Shown here: piece by piece, positions 45,239-55,386 of the stretch
Layout: each line of letters starts with the position of its first letter
Numbering within the stretch: position 1 is the first letter of the stretch
From: Mariniphaga anaerophila
GTDB lineage: Bacteria > Bacteroidota > Bacteroidia > Bacteroidales > Prolixibacteraceae
Length of the DNA stretch: 64,000 nt
Assembly (NCBI RefSeq): GCF_900129025.1
Contig: NZ_FQUM01000002.1
Location: forward strand, 248,001 to 312,000
Reading direction: 5' to 3'
Made by a program: the position numbers and the translations under genes
The notes under the pieces: model-generated
Told to the model about the DNA's origin: nothing
What the model saw: only the letters and a program-made list of their open reading frames with translations
Databases searched by the model: none

Positions 45239-46690
45239 CTAATAACCTGGATTTTGATCTGCCTGGTTTATGGCAGGATTGTTATTAATTTCGTTTTCAG
45301 GAATAGGCCACAACAAGCGTTCGTTAAGAACATTTCTGCCTGCTTTGGCATATATTTCCTGTACTTTTCCAATTCGTTTAACATCAAACCATCTTCTTCT
45401 TTCAATCATAAATTCATATGCTCTTTCCTGAATTACAGCATCTCTGAATTCAATTTGACTCATACCTGATTGATAATCAACAGGAGACGGTGATGTAGGG
45501 TCATATCCGTAAGCTCTTCTTTTTATCATGTTCAGCCTTTCCAAAGCCAGGTCAGAAGGACTTCCTTCTGCCATACATGAAGCTTCTGCGTAAAAGAGGA
45601 ATGCTTCTGTGAACCGGTAAATTGGCACAGTAAATACTCTAAGCCCGTCGGTATTTGTGATAAATTTTTTGAATAGCACCGGCGCAGTAGAAGGCAATGA
45701 AATCCATTCTCCTTCGTCATTCTGATACTCTGTATAAAGGTTAAAACTTTTCCTGAAGTCGTTGTCGTCCCATGCCTTGCCAATCCAGGTCGTTGTGTCC
45801 GGAACCCATCCGAAGTAACCGCTTGTGCTATAGTTCCACGGCGGATTATTAGCCCTGTGAAGATACGTTGGAATGCTAGAACTCCTTGTGTCTGAATGAT
45901 GATTTGAGAAGATGTCTTCAGAACTGGTTTCAGTAGCAAAAATTTTGTAAAAATCATTGGGCTCATCTACGGTTACTAAAGCAAAGGGGCCGCTGTTTAT
46001 AACTTCATTCGCTTTACTTGCAGCCTTTTCCCATTCGCCGATTGTTAGATAAACGTGGGAGAGCAACATTTTAGCAGCCCATTTAGATGCTCGTCCGGTT
46101 TGTGCTCCTACTTCTCCCAGCCCGCTTTCTGCAGTTGTACAATCTGCGATTATCAAATCGTATACATCGCTTTCTGAAGCTCTGGGTGCTTCAACAGTAT
46201 TTAAATCAATTGTTTCAGTCAATTTAATAGGAACAGGTCCCCATCCTCGCACCAGTTCGAAATAGCACAGGGCTCTAAGAAAATGCGCTTCTGCAATGAT
46301 TTTGCTTTGAGTATCCGGATTAATATCCTCTATTTGAGGAACGTTATCCAGCACCGCATTTGCCCTGTTAATTGCACTATATAAAGTAGACCAGTTGGAA
46401 GCGCACCTGCCAATATTTGTTTGATCTAAAACCTGATTCCAAATAGTAATTGGCGCTTGTGACCCCCTGCCATTTAAAAAATCGCCATGTAATTCTACCA
46501 TCAGGTAATAAGTAATGCCAAAGAAATCTGTTTGCAGCCCGCTATATGCTCCTGCTATTGCTCCTTCGGCATCAGACTCGTTTTGGTAATAATTGGTTTT
46601 TGAAACAAAACTTTTGGGGACCTCATCCAGCATGTTTTCACATGCAGATAAGAATATGATTGTTAAAAGAAATAGTGTTGTCTTTTTCAT
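45239..46690 (-). CDS. SusD-family surface glycan-binding lipoprotein
   Basis: 483 aa. Lipobox LSAC (C16). Tetratricopeptide-like helical start (SDAEGAIAGAYSGLQTDFFG), middle HFLRALCYFELVRGWGPVPI and the C-terminal block ERAYEFMIERRRWFDVKRI, NERLLWPIPENEINNNP are RagB/SusD signatures. It works as the lid of the SusC channel and binds the incoming substrate. It lies 18 bases after susC and is followed by a terminator hairpin. Confidence 0.95.
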   Translation of the reverse strand: MKKTTLFLLTIIFLSACENMLDEVPKSFVSKTNYYQNESDAEGAIAGAYSGLQTDFFGITYYLMVELHGDFLNGRGSQAPITIWNQVLDQTNIGRCASNWSTLYSAINRANAVLDNVPQIEDINPDTQSKIIAEAHFLRALCYFELVRGWGPVPIKLTETIDLNTVEAPRASESDVYDLIIADCTTAESGLGEVGAQTGRASKWAAKMLLSHVYLTIGEWEKAASKANEVINSGPFALVTVDEPNDFYKIFATETSSEDIFSNHHSDTRSSSIPTYLHRANNPPWNYSTSGYFGWVPDTTTWIGKAWDDNDFRKSFNLYTEYQNDEGEWISLPSTAPVLFKKFITNTDGLRVFTVPIYRFTEAFLFYAEASCMAEGSPSDLALERLNMIKRRAYGYDPTSPSPVDYQSGMSQIEFRDAVIQERAYEFMIERRRWFDVKRIGKVQEIYAKAGRNVLNERLLWPIPENEINNNPAINQADQNPGY

Positions 46691-46708
46691 AATTGTTTTT
46701 CTTTAGGG

Positions 46709-49700
46709 TTAGAAACTAAGTTTTAAACCAATGGCATATACTTTTGCATTGGGATAACCATTCTGGTCAATTCCCATCCATAAACGGTTTGCTACATTAC
46801 CACTGTCAGAACCCCTGGTGTTTACCTCAGGGTCAAGTCCCGAGTATTTAGTGATAGTAAAAAGGTTTGTTCCCGATACGTACAGTTGTGCAGCGTCGAA
46901 AAATCCCATTCCCATAGCAGTAACCGGGAGGTTATAAGCGAATCTGAGTGATTTCAATCTCAGGTAGCTTCCGTCTTCAATAAAGCGTTCAGACGCAGTG
47001 ACCTGTGTTGCAGCACTGATTTTTGGATATTTGGCATTCGGGTCAGGATTCTCTTCTGTCCAGTAGTTGCCGATAATATCTTTAAACTGGTTATTCCCGC
47101 GTTGGAATGAATTCAGGTTTGTACCTTTTGTTGCATTGAAAATTTGGTTTCCGTAAACTCCTTCCAGAATAATGTTTAGTTCGAGATTTTTATACTTGAA
47201 ATCTGAAGTGAAACCGTAGATGAAATCAGGATAATAACTTCCGAGAATAACCCTGTCTAACGCGTTGATAACACCGTCCGGTTCTCCGTCAGGCCCGCTA
47301 ATGTCCTGATATTTGATGAAACCGTTTTCATCTAAGCCATCTTCAAGTAGTCCGTAAAAAGCACCCAACGGTTCACCAACGCGGGCAATATTTGTGCTCG
47401 GCCAGGCAGCTCCCTGTTCGGCACCAAAAATGTCGCTGTCTCCGGCAATTTTAATAACCTTGTTTCTGTTGGCAGATATTTGAGCTGAGGCAATCCATTT
47501 AAATTCTCGTTGAAGTACGTCAGCATTCACACTAAACTCGATTCCCTGGTTTTGAATTTCTCCCAGATTTTGCAGAATTGAACCAAATCCAACCGATGGA
47601 GGCAGCGGAACTGATGCCAGAAGATCTTTGGTGTTTTTCTTATAATAATCGAAAACAAATCGTAATCTGTTATTTACGATGTTCAGGTCAAATCCAACAT
47701 CTAACTGCCCGGTGGACTCCCATTTTAGATTGCTGTTGGAAATACCTGTTGGAACAAAACCAATTACGTCGGCCTGGTTTGCATAAATGTATTTAACAGA
47801 AGATAACCGGTTTAACGATTGGTAAGCACTCAGTGCTGTATTTCCGGTAACACCGTAGCTAAATCTCAGTTTCAAACTGTTTATTGCAGTAACATCCTGC
47901 ATAAAAGATTCTTCTGAAATACGCCAGGCGAGTGCCGCCGAAGGAAAGTATCCCCACTTGTGGTCGGCTCCAAAGCGTGATGATCCGTCCGCCCTGATGC
48001 TCGCAGTTACCATGTATTTATCCCTGTATGAGTAATTGGCCCTTCCGAGAAACGATGCCAGAGTCCATTCTGAAAAACTGGAACCGGGGTTCCCGATATT
48101 TTCAGCAGCACTAAGATCATAATTTTCTGTAGTATTGTTGGCGAAACCATTAACACTTATAGATGAGCTGCGATACATACTAGTCTGGTATGTGTATCCC
48201 CCGACTACATTCAGGTTATGAATATCATTGAATTTTTTTATGTAGCTCAGTGTATTTTCGTTAAGAAATGAGTTGGAGTACGAATTGCTTACGGAAGCAG
48301 AGCCTCTATCGCTGGAGTAAATTATTGGGGTGAAGTTATCTCCCAGACCATAAGAATACTGGACACCCAACAGCGTTCTGAACGATAGCTCAGGGGTGAA
48401 TTTGATATTAAACGTTCCATTTCCCAAAACACTGTTAGAGAAGCTACGGCTTTTATTGGCTGCATATACCATTGGGTTTCTCATATCGGCAGAGCCAAAG
48501 TTGTATTCCTGTTCAATCTGATATGGTAATCCATCTTCGTCATAAACAGGTAAAGTTGGAGGAGCTGATGCTGCTGACGATAATAAACCCTGCCCACGAT
48601 ATCCGTTATCTGAATATACAGAGAATCTTTCACGTCTGGATAATTGCATGTTAACTCCCATGGTTAGCCAGTTGTTCATTTCGTGGTCGAGGTTGATTCT
48701 TGCAGAGCCTCTTTTTACGCCTGAATTTAGCAAAATTCCCTCCTGGTCGTAATAGTTCCCCGAGACAGAATATTGTGTTTTCTCTGAACTTCCTGTAAAA
48801 GTTATTGTATGGTTGTGAAGCGGAGCAGTTCTGAATACCACGTCCTGCCAGTCGGTGCCCGGGTTTTGTACCTGGTCTACATTGAAGTACTGTTCTAATC
48901 CCTGATTTTTAAGCCATTCGTTGGCAATTACAGCGTATTCTTTTGCGTTCAAAACATCGAACCTGTTAACTTCCTGTTGCATTCCGAGAAAGCTGTTCAC
49001 CTCTATTTTGCTTTTTTGCCCTTGTCTGCCTCTTTTTGAGGTGATAATTACAACTCCGTTGGCACCTCTTGAACCGTAAATTGCAGTAGCAGAAGCATCT
49101 TTTAGTATGTCAACAGATTCTATGTCGGACGGATTTAGAAAGTCAATACCTCCTGTAACGGGAAATCCGTCGACTACATAAAGTGGTTGGTTGTCGCCAA
49201 TCATGGAGTTTCCCCCCCGAATTCTTACTTCAATTCTTCCTCCCGGGATCCCTGAGTTTTGGGTGACCCGTATTCCTGCAGCACCTACTTTCAGTGCTTG
49301 TTCCATGTTGTACACAGGAACAGATTCCAGGGTTTCTGATTTTACCTGGGCAACAGAGCCGGTTAGGTCAGATTTTTTCATCGTACCGTATCCAACAGCA
49401 ACAACTTCTTCAATTCCAATCACATCTTGCTGCATAACAACATTAATCGTTGAATTGCCGTTAACACTAACTTCCTGTGTGTGCATACCAATGAATGAGA
49501 AAACCAGAATCGCATTGTCGGGAATACTGGATAAGCTGTATTCTCCGTCCATGTTGGTTACTGTTCCTGTTGATGTCCCTTTGATAATTACCGTTACTCC
49601 CGGCAGAGGATTATTGTCGAGATCTGTTGCTTTTCCTTGCACCGAATTTGATTGCTGGCTTTCTGCCGGAATGATTACAATGAGGTTGTTCTCTGCAATT

Positions 49701-50026
49701 TTGTATGAAACCTTAGAGGTATCGAAAAGGCGATCCATAATCTCGAAAATTGTTTCGTTTTCGATATCAAATCCGACTTTTCGTTTCATATCCACAAAGT
49801 CTTCGTTGTAAAAAAAACGAAATTCGCTTTGGTTTTCAATGTCCCAAAGAACCTCTTTAACTGATTTATTCCGTGAATCAATAGACAGGCGCGTTTGTGA
49901 ATACGCGCTGGCAAATGATTGTAACACCAGGAACACAGATAGAAATAATGTTAGTTTAGTCATAAGCAAGATCTTTTTAACGTCTCGTTTACAAGGAAGA
50001 GACAATCCCTTCAAATTTTTTTTCAT
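46709..50026 (-). CDS. SusC-family TonB-dependent receptor with STN signalling domain
   Basis: 1105 aa. Signal region to about residue 44, then an STN/Secretin-TonB domain (about 48-118; LSIDSRNKSVKEVLWDIE), carboxypeptidase-regulatory domain (about 130-205), SusC signature block (VAVGYGTMKKSDLTGSVAQV), plug with SVDILKDASATAIYGSRGAN, and a barrel ending AKVYAIGLKLSF. The STN domain marks a transducer that passes substrate occupancy to the FecR anti-sigma factor encoded just upstream. Together with SusD it imports the target oligosaccharide or glycoside. Confidence 0.95.
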   Translation of the reverse strand: MKKNLKGLSLPCKRDVKKILLMTKLTLFLSVFLVLQSFASAYSQTRLSIDSRNKSVKEVLWDIENQSEFRFFYNEDFVDMKRKVGFDIENETIFEIMDRLFDTSKVSYKIAENNLIVIIPAESQQSNSVQGKATDLDNNPLPGVTVIIKGTSTGTVTNMDGEYSLSSIPDNAILVFSFIGMHTQEVSVNGNSTINVVMQQDVIGIEEVVAVGYGTMKKSDLTGSVAQVKSETLESVPVYNMEQALKVGAAGIRVTQNSGIPGGRIEVRIRGGNSMIGDNQPLYVVDGFPVTGGIDFLNPSDIESVDILKDASATAIYGSRGANGVVIITSKRGRQGQKSKIEVNSFLGMQQEVNRFDVLNAKEYAVIANEWLKNQGLEQYFNVDQVQNPGTDWQDVVFRTAPLHNHTITFTGSSEKTQYSVSGNYYDQEGILLNSGVKRGSARINLDHEMNNWLTMGVNMQLSRRERFSVYSDNGYRGQGLLSSAASAPPTLPVYDEDGLPYQIEQEYNFGSADMRNPMVYAANKSRSFSNSVLGNGTFNIKFTPELSFRTLLGVQYSYGLGDNFTPIIYSSDRGSASVSNSYSNSFLNENTLSYIKKFNDIHNLNVVGGYTYQTSMYRSSSISVNGFANNTTENYDLSAAENIGNPGSSFSEWTLASFLGRANYSYRDKYMVTASIRADGSSRFGADHKWGYFPSAALAWRISEESFMQDVTAINSLKLRFSYGVTGNTALSAYQSLNRLSSVKYIYANQADVIGFVPTGISNSNLKWESTGQLDVGFDLNIVNNRLRFVFDYYKKNTKDLLASVPLPPSVGFGSILQNLGEIQNQGIEFSVNADVLQREFKWIASAQISANRNKVIKIAGDSDIFGAEQGAAWPSTNIARVGEPLGAFYGLLEDGLDENGFIKYQDISGPDGEPDGVINALDRVILGSYYPDFIYGFTSDFKYKNLELNIILEGVYGNQIFNATKGTNLNSFQRGNNQFKDIIGNYWTEENPDPNAKYPKISAATQVTASERFIEDGSYLRLKSLRFAYNLPVTAMGMGFFDAAQLYVSGTNLFTITKYSGLDPEVNTRGSDSGNVANRLWMGIDQNGYPNAKVYAIGLKLSF

Positions 50027-50053
50027 ACTTTTGAATCGTTAAGGTTGAAAATG

Positions 50054-50083
50054 TGTTGCATATACTGCCAATATGATGCAACA
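50054..50083. promoter_or_regulatory. Inverted repeat upstream of susC
   Basis: TGTTGCAT (50054-50061) and ATGCAACA (50076-50083) are perfect 8-bp arms with a 14-base spacer, about 28-57 bases before the susC ATG. The position fits an operator or a site overlapping an ECF promoter. Confidence 0.4.
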
Positions 50084-50145
50084 TGAATTAACACGAGATT
50101 TTTGGGAGGTCTTTCTGGATCTCCCATTTTTTTGGTTTGATGTTT

Positions 50146-51261
50146 TTATTTCATAAGCAAGTGATTAAATTTCTCCATTTTTTGTTTGTCAGGCATTATA
50201 TAAACTGTTTTTCCCTCAATTATATAGTTTATGGGAGAACTGGCTCGAATCGCATTCAGAACCTGTTCAAGCGTTTCATCCTCAAGTGTGCCACCAAATG
50301 AATAGTCTTTTAACAGTTCGTTGTCAAAAATGAAATTTACTGCATATCTGCGTTCCAGTTTTTTTGAAAGTGCTCCCAGCTTTTCATTGTTAATTATCCA
50401 TCTTTCATCTTTCCACGAGATAATTGGAGAGGGATCAATTGACGTGACAATTTTAAATTCAGACTTGAGTTTCTGAGTAGTAGCACTTGCCATTGCCGAT
50501 TTCTTATTCGTGTCAATTAGATCTATATCTTGATCGTGTTTCGTATATACTGCTTTTTCTTGTGCGGTAAGAATCACATCTTCTTTTAGTTTGAACGTAT
50601 TCCCTTCCAGCTTTACCGAGCCTTCAACTAATGTTGTTTCAATGGTTTTTTCTTCGGCATAAGCTTTTACGTTAAATTGGGTGCCAAGTGCGGTAATATT
50701 AATGTCGCTTGTTTTTACAGTAAACGGAATATCGGGATTTTTCGCAATCTCGAAAAAAGCTTCTCCGGAAAGGTTAACTTCCCGGTTCTCTTCCCCAAAA
50801 TTATTTTCATAAGCCAGCGTTGTTCCTGCATTCAGCCATATTTTGCTTCCATCAGGCATTTTTACGAATGAACGCGACCCCAGTGGCGCAACGTATTCAA
50901 CAAGAAGAGGAGATTTTGTTGGTTCCGGCTTATTGTTAAAAAAGTAGTGCCCGGTGCCTCCTAAAAGAAAAGCCAGAATGAAAATGGCTGCCATTTTTAT
51001 CCATTCGGGGAATACTATTCTTTTGGTGGTGGTGTCGACGGATTTTGATTGCAATTTTTGCTGTAATCTTCGCCACGCATCATTTGTAGCGTCAGAAGAT
51101 GCCTGTGAGGACTGGTTGTCAGATATATACTTTTTGAATGAACAAAGATTTTTTTCTGACGAATTTATCCAGTCAATCAATATCGATTCCTGATCTTCTG
51201 TTAGTTTCCCATGAAGATACAGATGAAACAACTGTTGTTTATCAAGTTCGTCGTAGTTCAT
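50146..51261 (-). CDS. FecR-family anti-sigma factor
   Basis: About 371 aa from the ATG at 51261 (MNYDELDKQQLFHLYLHGKL); a longer frame starts at 51288. A cytoplasmic N-terminal part precedes one membrane helix (about 98-116 of the longer form; MAAIFILAFLLGGTGHYFF), then the FecR domain (VEYVAPLGSRSFVKMPDGSKIWLNAGT, VNLSGEAFFEIAKNPDIPFTV) and a C-terminal STN-like segment (YSFGGTLEDETLEQVLNAI) that meets the SusC STN domain. It holds the ECF sigma factor until SusC signals substrate. Immediately downstream of the sigma gene. Confidence 0.93.
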   Translation of the reverse strand: MNYDELDKQQLFHLYLHGKLTEDQESILIDWINSSEKNLCSFKKYISDNQSSQASSDATNDAWRRLQQKLQSKSVDTTTKRIVFPEWIKMAAIFILAFLLGGTGHYFFNNKPEPTKSPLLVEYVAPLGSRSFVKMPDGSKIWLNAGTTLAYENNFGEENREVNLSGEAFFEIAKNPDIPFTVKTSDINITALGTQFNVKAYAEEKTIETTLVEGSVKLEGNTFKLKEDVILTAQEKAVYTKHDQDIDLIDTNKKSAMASATTQKLKSEFKIVTSIDPSPIISWKDERWIINNEKLGALSKKLERRYAVNFIFDNELLKDYSFGGTLEDETLEQVLNAIRASSPINYIIEGKTVYIMPDKQKMEKFNHLLMK

Positions 51262-51324
51262 ATTATTGGTTTCTGTATAGTAATACAATTGAGGGTGAAA
51301 ATACCGCCCCCCTTTATTAAAAAA

Positions 51325-51933
51325 TTAGAGTCCTTTCATCAGTGAGAATAAAGTAACAACCAGAAGATATGCAGAAGCAAAGTGTGTTTTGAATTGCCGT
51401 AATGCTTTTGTATTGTGCTTTTCGACTGTTCTTAAAGTGATATTTAGTTTTTCTGCAATCTCTTTGTTTTTTAATCCATCGAAACGCGAGAGTTGAAAAA
51501 CTTTTCTGGTTTGTTCCGGCAATTGATTCATAACCGTTTCAATCTCTTTCTGAATTTCATTGTAGATTGTCAGCGAATGAGGATCATCAAAAAAGTCTGC
51601 GTAGTAAAGCATTTCTCCTTTAGTCGTTTTCCATGTTTCAATGCTGTGCCCGTTTACTATTTTTTGATGTTTAATGTGGTTAATGCAGGAATTACGGACA
51701 AGAGTAAATAAATAGGATTGAAAAGTGTCTGCTTTTATTTCGTTCCGCTTTTCCCAGATTTTCAGAAATGCTTCCTGAATAATATCTTCCACTTCAGTTT
51801 TGTCTGCTATAAATTTACCGGCAAAAGCCATCAGACGAGGAAAATATGCTTTGAAAACAAATTCAAACATTTTTTCATCGTCAAATAATAATTTATTTTC
51901 GATATATCTCCTATCTACAACTTTTGTCATCAA
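51325..51933 (-). CDS. ECF-type RNA polymerase sigma factor of a SusCD locus
   Basis: 202 aa. Sigma region 2 (FEFVFKAYFPRLMAFAGKFI, EVEDIIQEAFLKIWEKR) and region 4 (QLPEQTRKVFQLSRFDGLKNKEIAEKLNI...VEKHNTKALRQFK) with a C-terminal hydrophobic end. It is paired with the FecR protein and would direct transcription of susC onward. It is transcribed divergently from fucI. Confidence 0.94.
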   Translation of the reverse strand: MMTKVVDRRYIENKLLFDDEKMFEFVFKAYFPRLMAFAGKFIADKTEVEDIIQEAFLKIWEKRNEIKADTFQSYLFTLVRNSCINHIKHQKIVNGHSIETWKTTKGEMLYYADFFDDPHSLTIYNEIQKEIETVMNQLPEQTRKVFQLSRFDGLKNKEIAEKLNITLRTVEKHNTKALRQFKTHFASAYLLVVTLFSLMKGL

Positions 51934-52146
51934 GTATGATCAATAGATCGTTTCAAAAGTACTTTTTTTTTCAAAAAAACGAAATCTGGTGTTTTTAGAT
52001 AAGAGATTGCGGCTCATCTTCTTTAGTCCTGAATACAGTAGAAAATATGTACCGGAGACGATTTGTCGTGTCTCTCGTTGCATGTTCTGTAAACACTGAT
52101 TTATGCTCAACAACATTTTTTGCAATGGAAACTAATTTCTAAATTG

Positions 52147-52165
52147 CAGCACAGTTCAGCACAGT
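52147..52165 (+). promoter_or_regulatory. Direct repeat upstream of fucI, one helical turn apart
   Basis: CAGCACAGT occurs at 52147-52155 and again at 52157-52165, a 10-base period. It lies 53-71 bases before the fucI ATG in the divergent region with the sigma gene. Tandem sites in this phase suit a regulator binding one face of the helix; the GntR/FucR-like protein at 55386 is the obvious candidate. Confidence 0.4.
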
Positions 52166-52217
52166 CTTTCTGATGCATGTTCTAAAACTTTATACAAATA
52201 TTAAATTCAATAAACAA

Positions 52218-53999
52218 ATGGCTAACAGATTGATAGGGAGGCTCCCGAAAGTTGGAATTCGTCCGGTAATTGACGGAAGGGAAAGAGGCATACGCGAATC
52301 GCTCGAAGTACAAACCATGAACATGGCAAAAGCAGCTGCCAGTTTGATTGAAGAAAACCTGCGTTTTCCCGGAGGAGAAAAGGTTGAATGTGTGATTTCT
52401 GATACAACCATCGGCGGAGTTGCCGAAGCGGCAATGTGTGCCGATCAGTTTGAACGCGAAGGTGTAGCAGTTTCGTTAACCGTAACTCCGTGTTGGTGCT
52501 ACGGTACAGAAGTGATGGATTCCAATCCGTCGATTCCAAAAGCTGTTTGGGGATTTAACGGCACGGAGCGCCCCGGAGCCGTCTATCTTGCTGCTGCGTT
52601 GGCAGGATATGCACAGAAAGGGTTGCCTGCATTCGGAATTTATGGCCGCAATGTGCAGGACGCCGGTGACGAAACCATCCCTGAAGATGTACAGGAAAAA
52701 ATTATCCGCTTTGTAAAAGCTGCTTTGGCCGCTGCGCAAATGAAAGGCAAATCGTACCTTTCCATCGGATACACTTCAATGGGAATAGCAGGCTCAATGG
52801 TAAATCCCGACTTTTTTCAGGATTACCTGGGAATGCGTACTGAGTTTGTTGATATGGTTGAAGTGAAACGCCGTATCGATCAGGAAATTTACGACAAGGA
52901 AGAATATGAAAAGGCTTTGGCCTGGACTCGTGAGAATTGCGTGGAAGGAGAAGACCACAATGCTCCGGAAATGCAGAGCGACAGAGCTCGCAAAGACTGG
53001 GAATGGGAAACTGTGGTGAAAATGACCCTGATTTTCCGTGATTTGATGATTGGAAATCCAAAATTGAAAGAGGCCGGCTTTGGAGAAGAAGCATTAGGCA
53101 GAAATGCAATCGCCGGAGGTTTCCAGGGGCAGCGTCAGTGGACCGACTACTATCCCAACGGAGATTTTTCGGAAGTGTTTATGAATACGTCGTTCGATTG
53201 GAACGGGATTCGCGAAGCATTTGTTTTTGCAACTGAAAACGACAGTTTAAATGCTGTACCAATGCTGTTTGGGCATTTGCTTTCGAATACCGCCCAAATA
53301 TTTTCAGATGTGCGAACCTTTTGGAGCGCGGAGGCAGTAAAACGTGTTACCGGAAAAGAGTTGACTGGCATCGCTAAAGATGGCATTATTCACCTGATAA
53401 ATTCCGGAGCAACAACTCTCGACGCTACTGGGCAACACCTCGATAAAGACGGAAATTCTGTAATGAAACCCTTCTGGGAAATTGACGATGAAGATGTGAA
53501 ACGCTGTTTGGATAATACGCGCTTTTGCCCCGGAAGTAAAGGCTATTTTAGAGGAGGCGGTTATTCAAGTCAGTTTAAAACTGCCGGACAAATGCCGGTA
53601 ACCATGTCACGCCTTAATTTGGTAAAAGGGCAGGGGCCTGTGCTTCAGATTGCCGAAGGATACACCGCAGATATTGAAGATGCTGTTCATAAAGTACTGG
53701 ACAAACGTACCGATCCAACCTGGCCAACTACCTGGTTTGTTCCCCGTTTGACAGGAAAAGGCGCTTTCAAAGACGTATATTCGGTTATGGCAAATTGGGG
53801 TGCCAACCACGGGGCAATCAGTTACGGGCATATTGGGGCCGACCTGATAACACTGGCTTCTATTCTTCGTATTCCCGTTTGCATGCATAATGTTGACGAA
53901 GACAAGATTTTCAGACCGAGTGTCTGGAATGCATTTGGCGAAGACAAAGAAGGAGCAGACTACCGTGCCTGCCAAAACTTTGGGCCGATGTATAAATAA
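52218..53999 (+). CDS. fucI: L-fucose isomerase
   Basis: 593 aa from the ATG at 52218 ([20 protein letters not shown]), which matches the family start; an in-frame ATG at 52173 adds 15 unusual residues. FucI signatures run throughout: [73 protein letters not shown]. It converts L-fucose to L-fuculose (and D-arabinose to D-ribulose). It is divergent from the sigma gene of the flavoprotein/sulfatase locus and followed by its own terminator. fucK and fucA are not in the window. Confidence 0.95.
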   Translation: MANRLIGRLPKVGIRPVIDGRERGIRESLEVQTMNMAKAAASLIEENLRFPGGEKVECVISDTTIGGVAEAAMCADQFEREGVAVSLTVTPCWCYGTEVMDSNPSIPKAVWGFNGTERPGAVYLAAALAGYAQKGLPAFGIYGRNVQDAGDETIPEDVQEKIIRFVKAALAAAQMKGKSYLSIGYTSMGIAGSMVNPDFFQDYLGMRTEFVDMVEVKRRIDQEIYDKEEYEKALAWTRENCVEGEDHNAPEMQSDRARKDWEWETVVKMTLIFRDLMIGNPKLKEAGFGEEALGRNAIAGGFQGQRQWTDYYPNGDFSEVFMNTSFDWNGIREAFVFATENDSLNAVPMLFGHLLSNTAQIFSDVRTFWSAEAVKRVTGKELTGIAKDGIIHLINSGATTLDATGQHLDKDGNSVMKPFWEIDDEDVKRCLDNTRFCPGSKGYFRGGGYSSQFKTAGQMPVTMSRLNLVKGQGPVLQIAEGYTADIEDAVHKVLDKRTDPTWPTTWFVPRLTGKGAFKDVYSVMANWGANHGAISYGHIGADLITLASILRIPVCMHNVDEDKIFRPSVWNAFGEDKEGADYRACQNFGPMYK

Positions 54000-54017
54000 C
54001 AGAATATATTAAATATT

Positions 54018-54051
54018 AAGCCATACTTTTCCTGAAAACAAAGTATGGCTT
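54018..54051 (+). terminator. Terminator of fucI
   Basis: Arms 54018-54029 and 54040-54051 pair perfectly over 12 bp with a ten-base loop, followed by eight T residues (54050-54057). fucI is therefore probably transcribed alone. Confidence 0.95.
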
Positions 54052-54117
54052 TTTTTTCTGGGGTAATACATGTATTTTCGTCATCCTAAATTTTTTAAGC
54101 TTAGTAAGCCAGTTAAA

Positions 54118-55386
54118 ATGAAAAATATAATCATTTTCATTTTTGCCAGTTTGGTTTTGGGATGTTCGAACATAAACAGGCAGAAAAATACAGATGGGGA
54201 AATTCAGCAGGAAGTAATTGAAATTGAAGCCCCAAAAGAAGAATCGTTGGAGAAGTATGAAAAAGGTACTTACGGATACGATGTTAATTTTCTTAAGAAA
54301 TACCCTGCTACAGTCGAATTGAAAAACGGAAATTCAAAGTTGATTCTTTCCCTGAAATACCAGGGAAGGGTGATGACAAGTTCTTCTGACGGTTATGGAG
54401 GAAGAAGTTACGGATGGATTAATCACGATTTGATCTCCTCAGAAAAAACACTTTCCCAGTTTAATCCGGTAGGAGGAGAAGAACGTTTCTGGCTGGGGCC
54501 TGAAAGTGGTCAGTACTCTTTGTTTTTTGAACCCGGAAGCTCATTCGATTTTGAAAACTGGTCTACTCCTGCCTGCATTGACACTGACCCTTTTGAGGTT
54601 TTTTTGGCAACCGATTCGGTAGCTGTTTTTCTTAAATCGATGACCGTGAAGAACTACAGTAATTTTGAATTTAATTTCGATCTTACCCGTAAAGTGGAAC
54701 TGATGGGCAAAGATCAGATTGCTGAAAAACTTGATATCTCGGTTCCGGAAAACATAAAATGGGTAGGATACGAAACAACCAACATGGTAAAAAATACCGG
54801 ACAGGAGCCTTGGAAAAAGGAAACAGGGCTGGTTTCCATCTGGTTGCTTGGCATGTTTAACCCGTCGCCGTCGGTAACAATGATTATTCCATATAAAACA
54901 GGAGTAAATGGCCCGGTTGTAAAAGATGATTATTTCGGAAAGATTCCGGATGATCGGCTGAAAATAAGTGATGGCCTTATTTATTTTAAGGGCGATGGAA
55001 AACAGCGCGGCAAGTTGGGGATTCCTCCCCATCGGGCAATGCCTTTTATGGGAAGCTACGATTCAAAAAATAGAGTCTTTACGCTTGTGAAATGTGATGT
55101 GCCCCAGGGGGCTACAGATTATGTCAACTCGGCGTGGGAACACCAAAAATATCCTTACAAAGGAGATGCTGTAAATGCATACAACGACGGACCATTGGCT
55201 GATGGCGGACAGTTGGGGCCTTTTTACGAGCTGGAGTCTTCTTCGCCGGCATTGGCATTGGCTCCCGATTCTACCGGGCAGTACATTCAGTCAACGTATC
55301 ATTTCGAAGGAACAGAAGAACAGCTTAATTCAATTTGCCAACAGATTTTTGATGTTTCGCTGGAGGAAGTAAAAAACGTTTTTTAG
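54118..55386 (+). CDS. DUF6786-family lipoprotein
   Basis: About 422 aa from the ATG at 54118, the first residue of a lipoprotein signal (MKNIIIFIFASLVLGC); a longer frame from 54070 adds a hydrophilic leader. Blocks TYGYDVNFLKKY, YQGRVMTSSSDG, SYGWINHDLI, GGEERFWLGPESGQYSLFF and PACIDTDPFEV fit the DUF6786 family, probably a galactose-mutarotase-like beta-sandwich, of unknown function. Its stop overlaps the next gene's GTG by one base. Proximity to fucI suggests a sugar-binding or epimerase-like role; this is inference. Confidence 0.72.
   Translation: MKNIIIFIFASLVLGCSNINRQKNTDGEIQQEVIEIEAPKEESLEKYEKGTYGYDVNFLKKYPATVELKNGNSKLILSLKYQGRVMTSSSDGYGGRSYGWINHDLISSEKTLSQFNPVGGEERFWLGPESGQYSLFFEPGSSFDFENWSTPACIDTDPFEVFLATDSVAVFLKSMTVKNYSNFEFNFDLTRKVELMGKDQIAEKLDISVPENIKWVGYETTNMVKNTGQEPWKKETGLVSIWLLGMFNPSPSVTMIIPYKTGVNGPVVKDDYFGKIPDDRLKISDGLIYFKGDGKQRGKLGIPPHRAMPFMGSYDSKNRVFTLVKCDVPQGATDYVNSAWEHQKYPYKGDAVNAYNDGPLADGGQLGPFYELESSSPALALAPDSTGQYIQSTYHFEGTEEQLNSICQQIFDVSLEEVKNVF

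Noticed and set aside
50103-50126. TGGGAG/CTCCCA hairpin between fecR and susC
   Set aside because: Only six perfect pairs, and the U-run is on the + strand, where no gene ends. Not a terminator for the minus-strand genes.
28859-51933. The whole flavoprotein/sulfatase cluster as a mobile island
   Set aside because: No integrase, transposase, tRNA or flanking repeats were seen, and base composition looks like the neighbouring genes.
51940-52125. 61-codon minus-strand frame between the sigma gene and fucI
   Set aside because: It lies in the divergent promoter region, with no family signal and poor composition.
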